This document shows, in pieces, positions 1 through 10,462 of a DNA stretch of 64,000 bases. A model generated the notes under the pieces. The model saw only the letters and a list, made by a program, of their open reading frames with translations. It did no database searches and had not been told where the DNA came from. The translations under genes were made by a program, and so were the position numbers. Position 1 is the first letter of the stretch; the number at the start of each line of letters is the position of its first letter. The DNA is from Paulinella micropora (Eukaryota > Cercozoa > Imbricatea > Euglyphida), in contig BJOX01000350.1 in the NCBI GenBank assembly GCA_009731375.1, positions 34,445 to 98,444 on the forward strand, written 5' to 3'.

Positions 1-600
1 CTATCTGTCTATCTATCTATCTATCTATTTATGCGTGTATGTATTTTTGTTTGTACTTATCTATCTATATCTATCTATCTATATATCTATCTATCTATCT
101 ATCTATCTATCTGTCTATCTATCTATCTGTCTATCTATCCATCTATCCATCTATCTATCTATCTATCGATCTACTTAACTATCTACCTATCTATCTATGC
201 ATGTATGTATGTATGTACGTATGTACGTATGTACGTGCGAATGTACGTACGTACGTGTATGTATGTATGCATGTATGTGTGTATGTATGTATGTATGTAT
301 ATGTATGTATGTATGCAGGTATGTACGTACGTACGAATGTATGTATGTATGTATGTATGTATGCATGTATGTATGCATGTATGTATGCATGTATGTATGC
401 ATGTATTGCATGTATGTATGCATGTATGTATGTATGTATGTATGTATGCATATGCATGTATGCATGTATGCATGTATGCATATATGTATGTATGTATGTA
501 TGCATGTATGCATGTATGCATGTTGATGTATGTATGTTTGTATGTATTCTGCATGTATGTATGCATGTTTGTATGCATGTTTGTTTTATGTATGATTTTT

Positions 601-632
<32 letters not shown>

Positions 633-640
633 TACTTATA
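1..640. repeat. TATC / ATGT microsatellite block with (GT)n end
   Basis: The first ~195 bases are (TATC)n-type repeats, followed by ATGT/ACGT/ATGC-type repeats to about 595 and a (GT)n run at 601-626. All long open frames here encode only Tyr/Ile/Ser/Cys/Val repeats and are not genes. Confidence 0.95.
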
Positions 641-1203
641 AATGTGTTATCAAAATAGCATTTAAGTTTATTTTCGGGGACGGTCAGCCAGGATATTTCA
701 AGTGATAAAGTTATTTAATGAAGCAGGTATACACTACCAAGAAATTTATTTTCGGTTTGCTGATTGTGCACGAAACTGAGAGAGTACAGAAAACAGGACA
801 AGGGGGCTCCATGTCCTAAAAGGAGAGAAAGGACGATTTAATACTGTTGGTGCGCAAAGAAAGAGAAAACAAGAAAGAAAAAGAAAGACTCTTGAAACAA
901 AGAAAATTTTAAAGAAAGAAAGAAAGAAAGAAAGAAAAACTGTGAAACCTGAGCTGAGGCTCACACTTGATTCAATGTTTGCGTTAGCAGGTAAAGAAAC
1001 AAAGAACTTTTCATGCTCCTCACATAATTCATCATTGCGAGGAGTCTCCAGGGCAGTAAAAATGTTAGAGCCTAGTTCAAATTTGTATATTAAATGTAAT
1101 TTTCAGTAGTGTTTTGTAAAGGTATAATATAATATTAAATACCGTGAATGAAGATTGAAAAGTTACTTCAAGTTCAAGCAAACTTGAAATAAATTCAATT
1201 TAC
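641..1203. other. non-coding stretch, no gene seen
   Basis: AT-rich sequence with a short GAAA-repeat near 912-935. No convincing coding frame, RNA gene or element end was recognised. Confidence 0.5.
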
Positions 1204-1365
1204 ATTTCAGTTCCAAGGGTTGCTGGTCCACGCCTTGTCCTGCTACGGAAGCGGGAGCGGAGTTCCATTCGAATGCATGACGTTCAGAGACAGAACTATT
1301 CCAGAGATAGTCTTTTGGCATGAACTCAGACAAAGTTCTCTCTCTTGGGGTGTTCGACATACCGC
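1204..1365 (-). CDS. possible isolated host exon (54 codons)
   Basis: On the minus strand a pyrimidine-rich tract ending in TTTGCAG abuts an open 162-nt segment that ends before GTAAAT, so both splice-site types are present and the length is a multiple of three. The peptide (with motifs TPRERTLSEFMPKDY and SERHAFEWNS) is not low complexity and is not recognised. No neighbouring exons were found, so this is tentative. Confidence 0.22.
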
Positions 1366-1837
1366 CTGCAAAGATAAAATAAATACAGTTGAAATACAGT
1401 CCGCATTATATTAAATCAACTAATTATGGGTTTTTAATAAGCAGACAATGACTGAAAATACGACTTTTTCCTTTTATATTACTTGAATATCCGGCCTTGA
1501 AGGCTTCGGAAAAATACATCCTTAATATTCTCGAATCAGCTCAGTCTCCACGAGGAAACGCTCATGACTCAAATAAAATTATTTTACATTTCGAGACATT
1601 TCGAGTCAAACAAAAATATTTTGAGTTATTGATGTCTGTTTATTAAAAATCTAAAAATCTTTTTAATAAAATGCGGACGGTATTTAATTGTGAAACTCTC
1701 TGCAGGAACTAGGAAAACAACACAAGTGTCAAAGTTAATAATTAAAATTGAAAGTTGATGAAAAATCGTGGGAAAAAAGGAAAAGAGAAAAAAAACTAGT
1801 TTTTATTATCTTTCTGTTCTCATTAAACCTTGCTTAC

Positions 1838-1839
<2 letters not shown>

Positions 1840-1884
<45 letters not shown>
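1840..1884. repeat. (AAT)n microsatellite, SINE tail
   Basis: Uninterrupted AAT repeat directly next to the tail end of the SINE copy at 1885-2113. Similar AAT tracts accompany each related repeat up to 3314. Confidence 0.85.
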
Positions 1885-1885
<1 letters not shown>

Positions 1886-2113
1886 GTGCTTCTCTGTCAA
1901 TGGCTGATGCAAATCTGCACATGCGCCTCCATCGTCTCACCCGTGAGGGGAGTACGAAGAATTGACGATAGGCTCTATGACACCCCCGCAAGGACAGTTC
2001 CAACACTTCCAGACGGACCGGTATGTTCAATGAAAATACTGGTGGCACCGACTGGAATCGAACTGGCGACAGGGCCCATTGGTAGAACTTGAACACTGGG
2101 CTATCACGGTGTC
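1885..2113 (-). mobile_element. tRNA-derived SINE, copy A
   Basis: Read on the minus strand, this copy starts with a tRNA-like head. A degenerate A-box (TAGCCCAGTG) lies near 2097-2107 and a B-box-like GTTCGATTCC near 2050-2060. A unique body of about 150 bp follows, and the copy ends in (ATT)n. It matches the copy at 2752-2992 over its whole length with scattered differences. Inference: a Pol III SINE family with an ATT-repeat tail. Confidence 0.65.
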
Positions 2114-2115
2114 AA

Positions 2116-2147
<32 letters not shown>

Positions 2148-2669
2148 TAACTTAATAATAATAATACTTCCTCTAAGGCATACTGATGCAGCTGATGGCA
2201 CGATCCGTTTCCGGACATGAGCCTCCATGCCCTTGTTCGAGGTGCTCCATCCCCACCTAGTCAGTCTCTCGGCTGATTATAGGGGCCACCGATGGAGCTC
2301 CTGAGGGCAAGACTACACTAAGCCGAGGTTATTCCGCAGTCCCAACAACCTCTTGCAAAACGTTGCCGCATGTGCAAGTGCGTACACCAAGCATGGTTGC
2401 TAGAACTACCTCAAAACCCCACCCATAACAATTTGGTATCCGCTGGGTCCACGGGCTATCAACCGGCATAGCGGAGTTTAAGATCTTCGACAGGCGCCCA
2501 ACGACCCTCCTCCCCAGCATCATCCACCAAATGGTTTTGAGTTGGCATCACAGTTTAACGCCGTAAGGCCATTGGGCTGGAGCTCTGATAAACAAGCGTG
2601 ACTACGTTTTTATCATCAGGTGTTACCCCCAAATATATCACAGTCAACACTCTGAATAATAATAATAAT
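2114..2669. repeat. unclassified interspersed repeat with AAT tails
   Basis: Sequence between two SINE copies, bounded by AAT repeats at 2120-2165 and 2656-2669. Phrases such as GCCTCCATGCCC and CCTCCATC recur in the neighbouring repeats, suggesting a second, related short element. No coding frame is credible. Confidence 0.4.
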
Positions 2670-2718
2670 AGTGCTTCTCTGTCAATGGCTGATGCAAATC
2701 TGCACATGCGCCTCCATC
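2670..2718 (-). mobile_element. truncated SINE fragment
   Basis: The first ~49 bases, next to the tail, match copy A exactly (AGTGCTTCTCTGTCAATGG start). The fragment then stops at another AAT repeat. It is a 5'-truncated copy of the same SINE. Confidence 0.6.
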
Positions 2719-2751
2719 AATAATAATAATAATAATGATAATAATGATAAT

Positions 2752-2992
2752 AGTGCTTCTCAGTCAATTGCAAATGCATTTCTGCACATGTGCTTCCATC
2801 GTCTCACCCGCGAGGGGAGTACGAAGATTTGACGATAGGCTCTACTGACACCCCCGCAAGGCAGCTCCAAGCCTTCCAGACAGACCAATACTTTCAAAGA
2901 AAATATCCTTTGAAAATACTGGCACCGACGGGAATCGAACTGGCGACAGGTCCCAGATGGTAGACCTTAACCACTGGGCTATCGCGGTGCCA
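2752..2992 (-). mobile_element. tRNA-derived SINE, copy B (most complete)
   Basis: The minus strand begins GGCACCGCGATAGCCCAGTGG, and 7 bases (GGCACCG) can pair with CGGTGCC about 70 nt downstream, like a tRNA acceptor stem. The A-box is at 2971-2981 and the B-box (GTTCGATTCCC) at 2930-2940. The D and T stems are degenerate, so this is a SINE head rather than a working tRNA. It ends in an AAT/GAT-rich tail at 2720-2751. Confidence 0.72.
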
Positions 2993-3009
2993 CTAATAAT
3001 AATAATAAT

Positions 3010-3268
3010 AATATATATATATTGATCTGTCATGGCTGAGCCCGAGGGCCATGCGCCTCCATCCCTCGACCCAACAGGGACTACAGTGAGTATGTTGGGG
3101 AGGGAAGAGTGACTCTAACCATCCTGCATAGAAGGCCCCAAAAGGAAGTTTCTACTACCCGCACAGTGTCGGGTACATTGCAGGAAATCAACTACAAATG
3201 ATTGATCTTCCCCGCGTGAGAGCTCCACGAGACTGGGTAGGTCCCGCATGGAGGTACTCACAGGGGTA

Positions 3269-3313
<45 letters not shown>

Positions 3314-3314
3314 T
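3010..3314. repeat. short interspersed repeat ending in (AAT)n
   Basis: A unique body at 3025-3265 is followed by a (AAT)n tract at 3268-3314. It shares the CATGCGCCTCCATC phrase with the SINE region but has no clear A/B boxes. Family unknown. Confidence 0.4.
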
Positions 3315-3329
3315 ATTATTTACTTTTAA

Positions 3330-4309
3330 AACAAAACAGACATGCATACAGATATACATACACACATACATTTACACATACAACAGTTGAACTATAACAT
3401 AATTTATTAAAACAATAACATTCAAACTATCACATACATACATACATAAATGCATACATACATGCATACATACATACATACATGCATGCACACACTACAT
3501 ACATCATGATATCACATACATACATACATACATACATGCATGCACACACTACATACATCATGATATCACATACATACATACATACATACATGCATACATG
3601 TGTGTCAATAAAATGTACGAACATACATACGTACATATATACATGCATACATACATACATACATACATACATACACATACATACATACATTTACACAAAC
3701 AACAGTTGAACTATGACATGGAAACAATAAAATTAAAACTAGTACATGCATACATACATACATACATGCATGCATGCATACGTACATACATCATGACATG
3801 ACATTCATACATACATACATACATGCATACATACATACATACATGCATGCATGCATGTCAATAAAACGTACGCCCGTACATACATACATACATACAGACA
3901 TACAGACATACAGACATACAGACATACAAACATACAGACATACAGACATACAGACATACATACATACATACATACAGAGAGAGAGAGAGAGATCTAGAGG
4001 GAGAGAGAGAGAGAGAGAGAAAGAGAAAGGGAGAAAGAGAGAGAGAGAGAAAGAGAGAGAAAGAGAGAGAAAGAGAGAGACACAGACAGACAGACAGACA
4101 GAGTGGTCTATGTGAATCTCGGCATATTAAACATACATAAAGACAGACAGACAGATCTAGTCAGACACAGACAGACAGACAGATAGACACACACACGCAC
4201 ACACACACACACACATGTACGCACACAAACACTCACACAGCCAGCCAGCTAGACAGACAGACAAGACAAGACAGACAATTGCAAGACAGACAAGACAGAC
4301 AAAACAGAC
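3330..4309. repeat. (TACA)n / (CAGA)n / (GA)n microsatellite array
   Basis: ACAT-type repeats run to about 3975, with two near-identical copies of a segment containing ATCATGATATCA at about 3490-3570. (GA)n follows to about 4080, then CAGA/GACAA repeats to the Polinton boundary. No genes. Confidence 0.95.
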
Positions 4310-4315
4310 AAGACA
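4310..4315. repeat. 6-bp target-site duplication, left (AAGACA)
   Basis: AAGACA lies immediately outside the left AGTAGTATAGGG terminus and is repeated at 44254-44259 outside the right terminus. Six bases is the duplication length typical of Polintons. The local (GACAA) repeat could produce the match by chance. Confidence 0.65.
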
Positions 4316-4367
4316 AGTAGTATAGGGTCGCACTACAAGACACTTTTTCAAGACATACCCCACCCCA
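4316..4367 (+). repeat. Polinton left terminal inverted repeat
   Basis: Starts AGTAGTATAGGG and ends CCCCACCCCA. It is the exact reverse complement of 44202-44253, after which similarity stops. The terminal AGT is the Polinton hallmark. Confidence 0.93.
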
Positions 4368-4484
4368 TACTGTTAAAATATAAAGACACATACAGGATGA
4401 CAAACACGACACTGAAAAAAAAGCCCCCCGTAGATTTACGATTTCAAAAGGATGTATTATGATAAAGAATAATGAAAGAGACCG

Positions 4485-4787
4485 ATGGTAAAAGTTCAAT
4501 GGAGAGAAGGAGGTAAAACGATGTTTAAGAGTTTTACTATTGGAAAACGAAGAACCCAAGAACAAGTAATGGAAGAAGCAAAGAAATACCACGAGGAAAA
4601 AGTAAAACCAAAGTATGATGAATGGAAAGTTAATTATGATAAGGAAACAAAAGAAATCAAAAAAGAAAAGAAAAGAAATTGGAAGAATAAAACATTCAAG
4701 TGTGAATGCGGAGTTGAAATCAATAGAAGTAGCAAAGCAAGACATATGAAATCAAACAGACACACAGCCCCGCCCGCCCCGCCCTAA
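4485..4787 (+). CDS. small zinc-finger protein 1 of Polinton
   Basis: The 100-aa protein has a basic, Lys/Glu-rich first two-thirds and a single C-terminal finger of form C-x-C-x12-H-x5-H (CECG...RHMKSNRH). It ends in PAPPAPP. The next gene has the same finger type and same tail, and the 3' flanks (CCCCGCCCTAATT...CATCTA) also match, so the pair is a tandem duplication. Short C2H2-like proteins are common near polymerase genes of Polinton-like viruses. A nucleic-acid-binding role is inferred; no specific function is known. The ATG at 4485 is the longest frame, and a later Met (residue 13, MFKSF) is an alternative start. Confidence 0.6.
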   Translation: MVKVQWREGGKTMFKSFTIGKRRTQEQVMEEAKKYHEEKVKPKYDEWKVNYDKETKEIKKEKKRNWKNKTFKCECGVEINRSSKARHMKSNRHTAPPAPP

Positions 4788-4841
4788 TTATCATCTATAC
4801 ACAGGGGAGAGTATAAGGTATAGGACACAAGCGGGCAGACA

Positions 4842-5201
4842 ATGGCAGAGGCAAAAAAATTTGAATGCGAATGCGGTTCCATAATTAATGTCTCGGGAAT
4901 ACAAAAACATTTTCAAACAAAAAAACACAAAAAATTTATTGAAAAAGAAAAAGAACTTATGCGAATGCTTCAAGCGACTAAGGACATTACAATTGGAGAA
5001 AAACAAGAAACTGATGAAAACCAAAAAGACGAAAAAAAATCAGGTACTAAAATATTTAGAATTACTAGCGATGAAATCAGAGCTGGGCATTGGAAAAATC
5101 TTAATCCTAAATCAGCAAAAACTGGTGAAGGTATAATAGAATGGTTGAAAAGGCAAAGAAGAGAAAGAGAAGCCCCGACCGCCCCGCCCGCCCCGCCCTA
5201 A
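4842..5201 (+). CDS. small zinc-finger protein 2 of Polinton
   Basis: The 119-aa protein has the finger at its N-terminus (CECGSIINVSGIQKH....KKH, residues ~8-30). A Lys/Glu-rich middle follows, then a C-terminal segment (SDEIRAGHWKNLNPKS) and the tail APTAPPAPP. It is a paralogue of the upstream protein, with the finger at the opposite end. A TATAAGGTATAGG-like stretch lies ~25-30 nt before the ATG. A DNA- or RNA-binding role is inferred from the finger only. Confidence 0.6.
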   Translation: MAEAKKFECECGSIINVSGIQKHFQTKKHKKFIEKEKELMRMLQATKDITIGEKQETDENQKDEKKSGTKIFRITSDEIRAGHWKNLNPKSAKTGEGIIEWLKRQRREREAPTAPPAPP

Positions 5202-5336
5202 TTTTCATCTAAACACAGGCCCCCCCCTTATATATAGACACGGGGGACACACGGTGACCACGGCGGGGGCAGACAATTGAGATAATTAATTTTTTTTTGA
5301 AAAAAATATTTTCCTGTATATATACACTGACCAACG
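5202..5336 (+). promoter_or_regulatory. polymerase upstream region with TATA box
   Basis: A 135-bp C-rich then T/A-rich spacer. TATATATA at 5317-5324 lies 13 nt before the ATG at 5337, and another TATATATA-like stretch lies at 5230-5237. Such very close TATA-like boxes recur before other genes of this element. Confidence 0.45.
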
Positions 5337-8300
5337 ATGGAGACACACACTTACAACCGTATACAGTATAGGTTGGACAGATTTAGGGACAAAAAATTAA
5401 TTATGAAATCAAAAGGGTCAAGGGTCATGATGTGCTTTACATAATACCTGAGGGGTATAAAAGAAAGTATAAGGTTGATACAACAACGGCCCAAAATTAC
5501 TTGAACAGAGTAAGAGGTGCTGTTTACTTTCATGCTATGCCAGAAGCACCACCCTTACCGGTAGATGAACAACCTCAGTTTGAAGCGAAAGTGAGAGAAA
5601 GAAAAGAAAAGGTAAAAGACCTAATGCGGTATGCTAACTACGAAATCAAACATGTTGATAGAAAGAAGCACGTGCTAGGGATTAATGAAAGCCAGTATTG
5701 GGTTAAGCTAACTGGAAACTTCACTTCTTTCAGCATGAATGATATTCTACAGTTCATTGAGATAATACTGAATGACTTTATCAAAAGACAGATGCAAAGT
5801 AGTATGGTTAGTGTAAGTATCAAGTTTGTAGATTATTATGGAGCGGTATCTACGGGTTTGAAGACTATTAATCAGATTTCTGTCAGAGATGTTTTGGAAA
5901 GATTGTCAGCATTATTTCAAAGCAACGAAAGCCTTTATACAGACGAAAAGGGCTCTAATATGGATAAGTTTAGATTCGTTTTGAAATCTGTTGAAATGCC
6001 GACGGGCGGAACGAGGCTTCAAGTAATTAATAAATTGGATGTATATAAAAAGAGAGGAGTAATTCAAATTAATAATACAGACAACATATGCTTAGCCAGA
6101 GCAATTGTTGTAGTAAGCAAAAATTGAAAAACATACAAAATACTCACAGATTATGAAAGGCAGAAAGATGCCGGAGGAGATGGCTTTGAAACTACACGAA
6201 GAAGCGAAAGTCATTCAGGATGTGTGCGGTATTCCTGAAATCAATACAATCTGGTTATTGTTGAATTTCCTGGCAAGATTGTTTATAAGATGGACCTGCT
6301 TAATGAAAAGGGCGAGCGACTTACGAACCTTTACATACTTAAGACAGAGAACCACTACGATGCCATAACCAATATGAAGTCTATGGTAAGTAAAGAAAAC
6401 TTCTGCGAAATATGCTTAAGAGGATTTCAAAAGCGACATGCCTGCGAAGCTAAATGTAATATCTGTGAAACCAAAGACTGCAAGGGTATTAACGATAAAA
6501 GCAATTGGACTGATTGCTATTCGTGTAATAGAAAGTTTCCGAACACTGCATGTTTCAACAACCACAAGAGGACGAATTGTGATATCAAAGCGAAATGTCT
6601 TTCGTGCGGACTTAATTACAGGAGAAAGGACGAACACAAGTGCGGATATGCGAAATGCCGTAATTGTAAGGAACTGAAACCACTTGAGCACCAATGTGAA
6701 ATCGTGAAGAAAGGCATATTACCTTTTTCAGAGAAATACATATTCTTTGACTTTGAAGCGACACAGGATACTGGCGAGCACATTGTTAATCATGCGGAAA
6801 GCCAGTATTACGATGCGAAGGAACCACCAGTTATCCATAAGAACATTGATGATTTCTGTAAGTGGGCTTTTGAATCTAAGCACAACGGCTTTACATTAAT
6901 TGCTCATAACAGTCGCTGTTATGACTGTCAGTTTATTCTTAAGTGGTTGGTGGATAACGGACAAGCACCATTCGTCATTTATCAAGGTGGTAAGATAATG
7001 ATGATGACTTTAAAGAAATACCGCTTTATTGATAGTTTGAGTTTCCTTACGATGCCGTTGTCAGACTTTCTTAAAACATTTGGATTGAAAGAACTTGAAA
7101 AGGGCTTCTTCCCTTACTTCTTCAATACGGATAAGAACAAAAACTATGTTGGTGTTATGCCTCATAAGAAGCACTACGGCTACGACACGATGAAAGATAA
7201 GAAGAGAGCGGAATTCTTAGAATGGTACGAAAGCCAAAAAAACAACACATTTGATATGCGGAAGGAAATCGCGGAATACTGTCATAGCGATGTTGACATT
7301 TTGAGAAGGGGATGTATGGATTTTAGAAAGCAGTTTCTAGAATTCGGTATTGACCCGTTTCAATATACAACTATTGCGAGTTGTGTTATGGCTTGTATCG
7401 GGCTAAGTTTATGCCAGAGAATTCAATTGCTGTGTTGAAGGCGGAGAAGCAAAACAGGATTACCTCTCGGGCTTGTGTTGAATGGATAGCTTACCATTGC
7501 AGGTTAGACCAAACGGATATCAAACATGCTTTCAATGGTGGTGAAAAGATGTTTAACTTAGGACAATCAAATGTTTATGTAGATGGTTGGGATGAAAAGA
7601 CTAAAACCGCTTACGAATTTCACGGATGTCTATGGCACGGATGTCCAAAGTGCTTTAATGGTAATACAATCAATACTAATAAGAACAAGACGATGGGCGA
7701 ACTATACAAGGCAATGAGACGCGAAAAAGACCTAAGCAAACAAGTCAGCAAACTAGTAACTATCTGGGAATGTGAATGGAGATTAATAAAAACAAGTGAA
7801 AGCCTAGCGGAAGATACTAATGAACGAATTACTGAACAAAAAGGGCTGAACCCGCGAGAGGCAATGTTTGGAGGTAGAACGGATGCTCTAACATTGTATT
7901 GGAAATACATTGACATATGCTCTCTGTACCCTACCGTTATGTTCTATGACCTTTACCCTAGCGGGCACCATACTATTATAAGACTGAACAACGACGACGA
8001 CCGAAAGGAGATGAAAAACAAAATCATAAACAGAGAATACTTTGGAGTGGCTAAGGTTAAGATGCTACCGCCTAGAAAATTACTACACCCCGTTTTACCT
8101 AAGGCTGATAGAGGAAAACTGATGTATTACCTGTGCGACAAGTGCGGAATGACCGAACAAAAGGATGAATGTAAGCACACCGATAACGAACGAGCAATAA
8201 CTGGCACTTGGGCAACACCCGAAATATACAAGGCCTTAGACAAAGGCTACAAGCTAATTAAGGTATATGAGGTATGGCATTGGAAGGAGCAGAGCAGTAG

Positions 8301-9291
8301 CCTGTTCAAAAATTACATAAAAACTTTCTTAAAGGTTAAACAAGAGTCAAGCGGATATCCTGATGGATGTGTTAACAGGAACAAAAAAGAACCTACATTG
8401 ACAGTATGGAAGTCAGGATGGGTATTAAGATGGACGAAAACAAAATAGAAGAAAACCCCGGAAGGCGAGCGGTTGCTAAGCTGTGCTTAAACTCGTTGTG
8501 GGGCAAGTTTGGTGAAAAGCAAAACAAAACTCAAAACAAAATGATAAAAGACAAAGATACCTTATACAAGTTAATGAGCGACAAGTCAGTTGATAACATA
8601 AACATAAACATTATCAACGACAAAATAACAGAAGCGAGCTATGACTTTAAACAGGATGCGGTAAGCGACCCCGTAAAAACAAATATTGTAGTTGCTTTAC
8701 TTACTACTTGCCATGAGAGGATTAGACTATATGAGATGATGGACAAACTAGGGAAGAATTCTATACCACGATACTGACAGTGTCATATACACAACAGACT
8801 TAACGAAAGGCGAAACAGATGTTAAAACGGGTAAGTTGTTAGGCAAATGGACGGACGAACTACACGGAGCAAAGATTATGACCTTTATTGGAGGCGGACC
8901 AAAGTGTTATGGATATGTATTAGATAACGGCAAAGCAAGTATGAGAGTCAAAGGCTTTAGTATGAATTATGAAAACAATAAATCATTAAATTCACCAAAT
9001 ATGTTAAGTGTTATCAGTTGTGGACTTGGAATTAAAAACAGCGACCTTATTGAGAACGGCAAGAATGAATTGTTAGAGTTGCTTAAGTCTCAGGAAGAAA
9101 AATTAATTGCTAAACGAATTGAAAAATCTGGTAAAGTTGTTATTGTAGAAAACAGCAAGATAACAAGAGATAAACAACAGAAAAAAATAACGAGCGAATA
9201 CTTAGAAAAAATATTCAGCTTTACTTACACCAAAAGAAATATTATAGGTATTGTAGACAATGCGATTGAGACTAGACCGTTTGGATATTAA
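5337..9291 (+). CDS. protein-primed family B DNA polymerase (frame-broken)
   Basis: This is the Polinton replicase, which copies the element from protein-primed ends. Open segments are 5432-6127, 6153-6250, 6290-7438, 7381-8448, 8406-8777 and 8780-9291, in changing frames. The order of motifs is intact. A Cys/His-rich region (~6400-6690) is followed by ExoI (DFEAT, ~6750), ExoII (IAHNSRCYD, ~6900) and ExoIII (YCHSDVD, ~7278). Then come pol motif A (CSLYPTVMF, ~7920), motif B (KLCLNSLWGKFGE, ~8478) and motif C (DTDS, ~8770). The total of ~1300 codons fits Polinton polymerases, with an N-terminal terminal-protein-like region. Breaks fall near 5391, 6120, 6245, 7400, 8385 and 8760, several in A-runs. 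Catalytic residues are present, but no uninterrupted frame exists in this copy. Confidence 0.92.
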
Positions 9292-9311
9292 ATGTAGTGG
9301 CAATAAAAACT

Positions 9312-10000
9312 TTATAGATATATTTTTTTGGCTCCTTTACCTTTGAAGCTCCTAATAGTATGAACACCCCTCGTCAGCTTAACTAACTTAGTATTTACAG
9401 CCGTAGCCCCTAACAATGAAACAGGGTCAAATGCGGTCCGGTAGTTTGTCGTTAGCTTCGCCGTCTTGCCCTTTTACCTTTTGGATTTACTTTAACTGCT
9501 ACTCTATCAATCATTCCTTCAATTAGGTCTCTCGTGCTACTTCCTTTGTTGTATGTTGTAGCCTTTACCCCTGTCTGCCTCCTTAAATCTTTTGCTATTG
9601 TGCCACCTAGTGAATGACCCGTCAGCTCTACATTATCCTTACCATATTTCTTTATGACCTCATTAACCAGCTTCTGCTCTTCTTTATATCTCGGGGTTCT
9701 TTTTAATACTCCCTTTACCAATGCGACATCGGTTAGCAGATCCCTTTTATCCGCACTTCCTCTAAATGCCACAATCGCCTTACCATCTTTTTCATACACA
9801 GTTGATTTTTCTTTGCTCGCGACTGGCTTCCAACCGTCAGCACCTTTTCTCTCTGACGAAGACAAATAGACATCCTCAGACAACTCCGCACTGCCTCCCT
9901 TTTGCTTCCTGTATTCCTTACCTGCCTTTTTCAATGCCTCCTTGTAGCTTATGTTATGCTTAGCGGAGTAAGCCTTAACAAACTTAATCCACTCGGACAT
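9312..10000 (-). CDS. class 3-type lipase of Polinton
   Basis: The frame from 10000 to 9452 gives 182 aa. The N-terminus (WIKFVKAYSAKHNISYKEAL....YRKQKGG) is a basic motif seen at the start of several virion proteins of Polinton-like viruses. The lipase domain follows, with AIVAFRGS and the nucleophile elbow GHSLGGT (residues ~128-134). After about codon 175 the reading shifts. Another frame continues to 9312 and contains DPVSLLG and GVHTI, candidates for the catalytic Asp and His, so the visible ORF is cut short by an indel near 9470. The likely role is membrane disruption during entry, in place of the phospholipase A2 found in related elements; this is inference. ATATAGG sits just before the ATG. 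Confidence 0.72.
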
Positions 10001-10030
10001 CCTATATTAATGATTTAATTTTTTTATTTT

Positions 10031-10093
10031 TATACTCACTACTATATACTCACTACTATATACTCACTACTATATACTCACTACTCTACACTC
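10031..10093. promoter_or_regulatory. direct-repeat bidirectional promoter region
   Basis: About four copies of a 15-bp unit (TATACTCACTACTA) lie between the divergent lipase and ExoX-like genes. Each copy contains a TATA-like core. The location suggests a shared promoter, which is inference. Confidence 0.45.
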
Positions 10094-10097
10094 ACCG

Positions 10098-10418
10098 ATG
10101 CAAAAGCTTTGTGAAAAATTTGAACAGCTATCTGTCAGCAACAAAGACAGAACATTTACTTTACAAGAAATTAAGCAAGTAATTGATGGGCACATTAATA
10201 AATACAAATCAGAAAACAAGAAACTTCAAGAACAAGGAAAGATACCTATGGGGAAATATAAGGGAAAGACAGTCGCCGATGTGGTCGTATTTGATACCCA
10301 ATACTTAAGATGGATGGCAAAGCAACCGTTTCTAGACAACTATCCCGAGCTAAAAAAAAGAAATATTCAAACAGCTTCAATTGTAGGAGCTTTGTGGAGA
10401 TTTCTCAAAACTTATTAA
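10098..10418 (+). CDS. ExoX C-terminal-like / DUF3820-type small protein
   Basis: The 106-aa protein has the pattern MGKYKGKTVADVV..FDTQYLRWMAKQ at residues ~54-82. This resembles the short domain at the C-terminus of exodeoxyribonuclease X and the DUF3820 family (GKYKGKT..F..YL.W). The N-terminal half is a charged helix. No nuclease active site is visible, so it is probably a DNA-binding accessory protein. It is intact, which is unusual in this element. It converges with the minus-strand gene ending at 10463, with a palindrome between. Confidence 0.6.
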   Translation: MQKLCEKFEQLSVSNKDRTFTLQEIKQVIDGHINKYKSENKKLQEQGKIPMGKYKGKTVADVVVFDTQYLRWMAKQPFLDNYPELKKRNIQTASIVGALWRFLKTY

Positions 10419-10440
10419 TTTATTTTATTTTTTTTTGTTT

Positions 10441-10462
10441 TGGTGAAGCTTTTTCAAAAGGT
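10441..10462. terminator. intergenic palindrome between convergent genes
   Basis: GGTGAAGCTTTTTCAAAAGGTTT is an imperfect version of the GAAACTTTT-N2-AAAAGTTTC palindrome found at other gene ends of this element. It lies between the stops of two converging genes. A 3'-end/termination role is inferred. Confidence 0.4.

Noticed and set aside
31-705. Long overlapping ORFs rich in Tyr, Ile, Ser, Cys, Val or His
   Set aside because: They are translations of tetranucleotide repeats in all frames and have no real protein sequence. The same applies to the ORFs at 3430-4363, 53873-54266, 56968-57470 and 59666-61831.
2930-2992. Possible functional tRNA gene on the minus strand
   Set aside because: The acceptor stem pairs, but the D and T stems do not, and the sequence is repeated with the same unique body and AAT tail. 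It is a SINE head.
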